A stretch of DNA of 15,562 nt from an uncultured Oscillospiraceae bacterium (GTDB lineage: Bacteria; Bacillota; Clostridia; Oscillospirales; Oscillospiraceae): contig CAKTZN010000019.1 in the NCBI GenBank assembly GCA_934635545.1, forward strand, positions 1-15,562, in the 5' to 3' direction. The notes under the pieces are model-generated. The model was not told where the DNA came from, did not search any database, and saw only the letters and a list, made by a program, of their open reading frames with translations. Numbering within the stretch: position 1 is the stretch's first letter; the number at the start of each line of letters is the position of its first letter. Shown here piece after piece: positions 12,502 through 15,562 of the stretch. Position numbers and translations under genes: made by a program.

Positions 12502-12556
12502 CCCGCGACACCCTTTCGGGTGTTTCGACCTGTGCCGGAGGTCATCGTCAGGCGGG
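12502..12556 (-). ncRNA. Hammerhead ribozyme 3 (open stem I)
   Basis: On the minus strand, stem I is CCCGC (12556-12552) with GCGGG (12506-12502). The core CUGACGA is at 12551-12545, with an extra U (12544). Stem II is GACCU/AGGUC (12543-12539 with 12531-12527), loop CCGGCAC. The core GAAA is at 12526-12523. Stem III is CACCC/GGGUG (12522-12518 with 12513-12509), closed by GAAA. A12523 pairs with U12508. The predicted cut follows C at 12507 (GUC). The TAA stop of the upstream gene (12559-12557) touches stem I directly. Compared with copy 1, stem II shows compensatory changes (G-C to A-U, C-G to U-A). Confidence 0.93.
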
Positions 12557-12715
12557 TTAAGCGTCGAGATAGATTGTAAGAGAGGTCATTGCGCCTTCCA
12601 TGCCAAATCCGTAGAAATGTTCCTGCACATCGTCGGATTTTCCCATCTTGCGTGCCTGCTTCAAAATGGCGTTCATTGCTTCTTCCAGTTCTTTGGCGGT
12701 GATGGTCTCTTTCAT
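12557..12715 (-). CDS. 52-residue small protein
   Basis: A short leftward gene encoding a product that begins MKETITAKELEEAMNAILKQ and ends FGMEGAMTSLTIYLDA. It is helical and amphipathic in the first half. AAGGAGG stands upstream of the ATG. Its TAA is directly followed by the 5' strand of hammerhead ribozyme 3. No family is recognised. The strong ribosome binding site and the protein-like composition support it. Confidence 0.72.
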   Translation of the reverse strand: MKETITAKELEEAMNAILKQARKMGKSDDVQEHFYGFGMEGAMTSLTIYLDA

Positions 12716-12728
12716 TGTTCAGTCCTCC

Positions 12729-12965
12729 TTAAAATTTTGCGTCCTCTGCGGGAATCAGATTCCAGTTTTCTTCCGGTGCGCCGGGAGTGAAGTATTCGAC
12801 GTGGCCAGCCCGGAAAGCGGAGATGAAGTTCTCGAAGCGAGGCCAGCGGACTTCATAGCCGTTGACGACCATGTAGGTGCAGTCCTCGCTGGTACGGAAC
12901 TTGTCATCCAGACGGCTTTCTTCCAACTGGAACAGCGGGATGGTTTTGTTGAGCAGATTCTTCAT
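12729..12965 (-). CDS. Hypothetical 78-residue protein, first gene behind promoter P2
   Basis: A protein beginning MKNLLNKTIPLFQLEESRLD, with an aromatic middle (YMVVNGYEVRWPRFENFISA) and an acidic end. It is the first gene of the long leftward operon, with a leader of about 75 nt behind promoter P2. GAGAGG precedes the ATG. No family is recognised. First genes behind the repressed early promoter are often antirepressors or regulators, but no DNA-binding motif is visible. Confidence 0.75.
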   Translation of the reverse strand: MKNLLNKTIPLFQLEESRLDDKFRTSEDCTYMVVNGYEVRWPRFENFISAFRAGHVEYFTPGAPEENWNLIPAEDAKF

Positions 12966-12992
12966 TTTTCTTTACCTCTCTTGTTGATTTTC

Positions 12993-13112
12993 TAGCTTGT
13001 GAGTGTTATTATTTAGCTAGTATCTAATTTATCTCTGTGCTAGTTATTATACTAGCTTTTCGCTAATTTGTAAATAGCTTTGCGCTAATTTTTTTCAAAA
13101 AATTAGCTAATT
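12993..13112 (-). promoter_or_regulatory. Leftward promoter P2 and operator region between the divergent operons
   Basis: On the minus strand, TTTACA (13074-13069) and TATAAT (13051-13046) are 17 bp apart. The stretch 13039-13090 is 49/52 identical to P1. TAGC/GCTA half-sites recur at 12993, 13014-13019, 13039-13044 (GCTAGT), 13051-13056 (ACTAGC), 13062-13067 (GCTAAT), 13075-13078 and 13084-13087. The perfect palindrome AATTAGCTAATT lies at 13101-13112, just upstream of the repressor gene. The region therefore probably binds the repressor and controls both directions. I could not identify a convincing rightward promoter for the repressor. Confidence 0.82.
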
Positions 13113-13133
13113 GTGAGTTTTGGAGGTTATCCC

Positions 13134-13535
13134 ATGGGCGCTTTTATGTTTGATCGACTTGACTTCTTGCTAAAAAGAAACGGAATGACGAGAAAAGCGC
13201 TGTGCGCAGCGTCTGGCCATGCGGACAATTATATTCGGATGTTCGAGAAGCGAAACACGGAGCCTCCGAGAGAATTTGTAAATTTCTGCGCTCAGAAGCT
13301 AGACACAACTAGCGCATACCTATTTGGCGAAACCGACGACCCGGCAGCGCCAAGCGTTCAGGCTGTGCAGCCGGAAAAAGAAAAAGGCCACGCAGCCGAA
13401 AGCCGCGAGGTCTCAGATGATGATTTGAAATTTGCACTCTTTGGGGGCGGGGACGTGACCGACGCTCAGTTTGAAGAGGTCAAGTCCTTCGCTCGTTTCG
13501 TTAGGGAGCGAGATGCGAATGGACAGAGTAAATGA
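13134..13535 (+). CDS. XRE-family phage repressor (CI/ImmR-like)
   Basis: A 133-residue protein with an N-terminal helix-turn-helix (RLDFLLKRNGMTRKALCAAS, then ADNYIRMFEKRNTEPP) and LDTTSAYLFGETDD closing the domain at about residue 72. A hydrophilic linker and an acidic helical C-terminus follow; there is no LexA-like peptidase domain. It is the probable lysogeny repressor binding the TAGC-type operators at P2 and P1. The start at 13134 has GGAGG 7 nt upstream; a GTG at 13113 would lie before the ribosome binding site and is rejected. Relief of repression probably uses the metallopeptidase encoded next, as with ImmR/ImmA of ICEBs1. Confidence 0.88.
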   Translation: MGAFMFDRLDFLLKRNGMTRKALCAASGHADNYIRMFEKRNTEPPREFVNFCAQKLDTTSAYLFGETDDPAAPSVQAVQPEKEKGHAAESREVSDDDLKFALFGGGDVTDAQFEEVKSFARFVRERDANGQSK

Positions 13536-13938
13536 ACTGTATAGCGTTGCAGAGGACAGCGGAATCGAGGTCTACAATTTTCCACTGCCAAACACTGGAA
13601 GCATGAGCATTGAAGTCAATGGACGCTGCTGCATCGGCATGGACAGTACCAGACGCTTCACAAGGGCCGAAGAAGCCGCAAGGCTTGGTCACGAATTGGG
13701 GCATTGCCTTTACGGCGGGTTTTACACCAAAACAACGCCGTTTGACCTGCGGGAACGGCATGAAGTCCGAGCCGACCGCTGGTACATCCTGAACTATATC
13801 CCGGAGGACAAGCTGATGGTCATGCTCAAGGCCGGCATGGACGCTTACGAAATCGCGGAGGCGCTGGACACCACAGAAGAGTACATCCGGCGGGCTTACT
13901 ATTATTACAAGGACGTGAGAGGGGGTGTCTTTCATTGA
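13513..13938 (+). CDS. ImmA/IrrE-like zinc metallopeptidase
   Basis: A 141-residue protein with the zinc motif HELGH at residues 60-64 in GHELGHCLYGG, and a downstream HEVRADRW segment that supplies the third ligand region. This matches ImmA/IrrE (peptidase family M78), which cleave or inactivate the partner XRE repressor to induce the element. The gene overlaps the repressor by 23 nt, the usual arrangement. AGGGAG lies at 13503-13508. ATG 13513 leaves a short spacing and ATG 13519 (two codons later) a 10-nt spacing, so either may be used. Its stop overlaps the integrase start. Confidence 0.92.
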   Translation: MRMDRVNELYSVAEDSGIEVYNFPLPNTGSMSIEVNGRCCIGMDSTRRFTRAEEAARLGHELGHCLYGGFYTKTTPFDLRERHEVRADRWYILNYIPEDKLMVMLKAGMDAYEIAEALDTTEEYIRRAYYYYKDVRGGVFH

Positions 13939-15071
13939 AAAAGAGAACCACAACTGCCGAGTGGCAAGAATGCACAAACCGCTGGAGAATCCGGGTGCAG
14001 AAGAACGGAGTGTCAAAGAGTTTTTACAGCAGCACTCCCGGCCGCACCGGTCAGCGGGAAGCCAACGCCAAAGCGGACGCTTGGCTTGATGATAGCATCC
14101 GGGATGGGCGGAAGAAAGTTTCCGCGCTGTATGCGGAGTGGGTAGAGGAAAAGAGCCTGACCTGTGGCACGTCCTACCGCGACCAGTGCGAGAAGTACGG
14201 CGAATACTACATTTTGCCCGTCATTGGGAACCTGAGAATTGAAGAACTGACCGATGGCGATCTGCAAAAGGCAATAGATATGTCGTTCAAGAAGCGCTGC
14301 CTATGCAAAAGAAAGGTCATGAAAAACAGCGACAAGCCTTTGAGCAAAAAGACCCTCATGACGATTCGATCGGTAGAGAACAGCTTCGTGAAGTGGTGTA
14401 GAAAGAACAGGTACACCACGCTGAACCCGGAACTGACCATCCCGAAAAACGCTCGCACAGGGGAGAGGAAGATACTGCAACCGGAGGCATTGCGCACATT
14501 GTTTTCGGTCGATACGCGCAAATGGTACTCGCAGCATATCTTTGACGACTATGTGTACGCATACCGCTTTGCGGTGTCTACTGGCGTTCGCCCGGGCGAG
14601 CTGGTTGGTCTGTGGTACGGTGACATAAAGGGCAACACGGTCAACCTTCGCCGCAGCATCAACGCCTACTCGGAAGAAACCACCGGCAAGAACGAAAACA
14701 GCATCCGGTCATTTGATATGTGCGAACAGGCGCGGGAGGCATACGATGCGCAGGTGCAGCTTTTGAAGGATAGAGGCATACAACTGAACTATAACACGCC
14801 GCTGTTCCAGATACCCTGTCAACGCTCGCTGAAACGTCGCTGGGAGAAGTATCAGGACGGCAACGACATCAGCCCGCGAATCACGCTGTATGAGCTGCGG
14901 CACACCTTTGTCAGCATGGAGGCCGGGGAACTGACGGACGGCCAGCTGAAGATGCTCGTAGGGCACAGCAGGAACATGGACACCTTCGGAGTGTACCGTC
15001 ACGAGATAAAAGGGCAGCGGGAGGAACTCGCAGCAGCGACGACCGCAGCTATCAAAAAGGCCCATGGGTAA
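13935..15071 (+). CDS. int: Tyrosine-type site-specific integrase
   Basis: A 378-residue tyrosine recombinase of the Tn916/phage type. Residues 1-60 form the basic N-terminal arm-binding part and residues about 62-160 the SAM-like core-binding domain. The catalytic domain follows, with Arg219 (STGVRPGELVGL), Arg322 (YELRHTF), His344 (LVGHS) and the nucleophile Tyr354 (FGVYRH). The first His of the HxxR box is Tyr319, as often seen in Firmicute integrases. It starts with TTG at 13935, overlapping the metallopeptidase stop (TTGA) and preceded by GAGAGGGGG, so repressor, peptidase and integrase are one rightward unit. It integrates and, with an excisionase, excises the element at the tRNA-Gly site. 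Confidence 0.95.
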   Translation: MKKRTTTAEWQECTNRWRIRVQKNGVSKSFYSSTPGRTGQREANAKADAWLDDSIRDGRKKVSALYAEWVEEKSLTCGTSYRDQCEKYGEYYILPVIGNLRIEELTDGDLQKAIDMSFKKRCLCKRKVMKNSDKPLSKKTLMTIRSVENSFVKWCRKNRYTTLNPELTIPKNARTGERKILQPEALRTLFSVDTRKWYSQHIFDDYVYAYRFAVSTGVRPGELVGLWYGDIKGNTVNLRRSINAYSEETTGKNENSIRSFDMCEQAREAYDAQVQLLKDRGIQLNYNTPLFQIPCQRSLKRRWEKYQDGNDISPRITLYELRHTFVSMEAGELTDGQLKMLVGHSRNMDTFGVYRHEIKGQREELAAATTAAIKKAHG

Positions 15072-15090
15072 GGCGTTACAGAGGCCACCG

Positions 15091-15112
15091 TTTGACCCAG
15101 TTTTTGACCCAG
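15091..15112 (+). repeat. Two TTTGACCCAG direct repeats, candidate integrase arm sites
   Basis: TTTGACCCAG occurs at 15091-15100 and again at 15103-15112, with a 12-bp period, just after the integrase stop and about 120 bp before the attachment core. Short direct repeats in this position usually bind the integrase N-terminal domain. Function is inferred from position only. Confidence 0.5.
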
Positions 15113-15132
15113 TAAAATTTTCTAAAGCGAAA

Positions 15133-15166
15133 AAAGGGCTTGCCGGTTGTGGCAAGCCCTTTCCTG
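15133..15166 (+). terminator. Rho-independent terminator of the integrase unit
   Basis: AAAGGGCTTGCC (15133-15144) pairs perfectly with GGCAAGCCCTTT (15151-15162) around a GGTTGT loop, a 12-bp stem. A pyrimidine-rich tail with a T run (to 15170) follows. It lies 61 nt after the integrase stop. Confidence 0.85.
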
Positions 15167-15228
15167 TTTTATGATGCACTTTCGGCAAAAATATCTCTCT
15201 TTTTTCATGGTGAATAAGAGAATCCATT

Positions 15229-15252
15229 GTTCGATTCCCATTACCCGCTCCA
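15229..15252 (+). other. Attachment site: duplicated 3' end of a tRNA-Gly gene
   Basis: The sequence reads GTTCGATTCCC, then ATTACCCGCTCCA. This is a tRNA T-loop (TTCGATT) with the 3' half of the T stem, then the acceptor strand TACCCGC, discriminator T and CCA. The acceptor strand implies a partner GCGGGTA, as in bacterial tRNA-Gly. The 5' half is missing: the bases before it (AATCCATT) cannot pair to complete the T stem. So this is the duplicated end left by integration, and the intact tRNA-Gly should be at the other (left) end of the element, beyond the window. Sequence to the left is element DNA, to the right host DNA. Confidence 0.85.
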
Positions 15253-15254
15253 AC

Positions 15255-15290
15255 AAAAGCGCCTGGATTCGTTAGAATCCGGGCGCTTTT
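15255..15290 (+). terminator. Host terminator of the tRNA-Gly gene
   Basis: A 16-bp stem: AAAAGCGCCTGGATTC (15255-15270), loop GTTA, then GAATCCGGGCGCTTTT (15275-15290), with one T-G wobble, ending in a T run. It follows the tRNA 3' end by 2 nt and is the natural tRNA terminator on the chromosome side. Confidence 0.9.
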
Positions 15291-15562
15291 CGTTTACCGC
15301 AACACGCTATTTAACATACGTTTCGCCTTCTGCGCTATCCGGGGGCGCTTCCGGTGCGTCCGGCCGCTGCACGTTGTCTGCAGCGCGGTCGCGGTGCGTC
15401 CCGGTGTCGTCCGCACAGGCGCTTGCAAAGGTCAGCAGAGGGGCGTTGAATGGCGAACTGATGATTTATTGACGGCGTGACGAGAAAAAAGTCACTTTGC
15501 CAACGTGGCGGACTGACAGGGGCTGGCGAAATGAGGTCACTTCGCCGATCGTGCCACTTCGC
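15291..15562. other. Host chromosomal flank without a supported gene; short repeats near the end
   Basis: No convincing gene is seen. On the minus strand the frame ending TAPPDSAEGETYVK-like at about 15319 reads well for some 45 codons but has no usual start codon before an upstream stop. The last 80 bases contain related units: GTCACTTTGCC (15490s), GTCACTTCGCC (15530s) and CCACTTCGC at the very end. GGCGAA-N10-TTCGCC forms an inverted repeat. These may belong to a host repeat cut off by the window edge. Confidence 0.45.

Noticed and set aside
13501..14016. Leftward frame of 171 codons opposite the metallopeptidase
   Set aside because: It is the complement of a clear HExxH peptidase and integrase coding region.
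15227..15472. Rightward 81-codon frame across the attachment site
   Set aside because: It begins in the tRNA fragment and runs through the host terminator hairpin; its composition is not protein-like.
15459..15500. CTGATGA followed by GAGAAA and GTC on the plus strand in the host flank
   Set aside because: No stem II can form between CTGATGA and GAAA and no stem I closes it; chance match to hammerhead words.

Overview
The window is the early (lysogeny, regulation, recombination, replication) end of a temperate phage or phage-like element integrated in a tRNA-Gly gene, followed by about 310 bp of host chromosome at the right end. The moderately high GC content, strong AGGAGG ribosome binding sites, tightly overlapping small genes and protein types (DUF1351, DUF932, ASCH, MazF-like, Lar-like zinc ribbon, ImmA-like peptidase) suggest a gut Clostridia host of the Oscillospiraceae/Faecalibacterium kind. 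This host assignment is an inference.

Layout, right to left. 15229-15252 is the duplicated 3' end of a tRNA-Gly gene (attachment site), followed by the host tRNA terminator. The only rightward genes form the lysogeny module: an XRE repressor (13134-13535), an ImmA-like HExxH metallopeptidase (13513-13938) and a tyrosine integrase (13935-15071). Everything else is leftward. From a promoter at about 13074-13046 a long early operon runs to about 5173. It includes small unknown genes, a DUF932 protein, a DUF739-like HTH, a coiled-coil protein with a polyvalent-protein-like C-terminus, a MazF-like toxin, a Lar-like zinc-ribbon fusion, a lipoprotein, DUF551-like proteins, an ASCH protein, an XRE-DUF551 fusion and a Cys-rich protein with a sliding-clamp-like tail. 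A hairpin terminator follows, and then a near-copy of the same promoter/operator (5087-5059). That second promoter drives a leftward operon of three small proteins, a HTH protein, a membrane protein, DUF1351, a Bet/RecT annealing protein, SSB, a DnaD-type replication organizer and two further genes. The last is cut by the window edge.

The most striking finding is three hammerhead ribozymes on the minus strand (4406-4461, 12118-12185, 12502-12556). Each lies between genes of the leftward operons, 33-42 nt upstream of the next start codon. All have the CUGANGA and GAAA core, compensatory changes in stems II and III, an open stem I of CCCGC/GCGGG and a GUC cleavage site. They also share an extra U after A9 and a conserved 3' flank. 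They probably cut the early polycistronic mRNA at gene junctions. In the first, the UGA stop codon of the upstream gene is itself part of the catalytic core.

Other points: two 52-bp promoter/operator modules 8 kb apart (49/52 identical) suggest one repressor controls both operons. Phased repeats inside the DnaD-like gene could be the replication origin. A run of eight G's in the MazF-like gene separates two alternative C-terminal tails.
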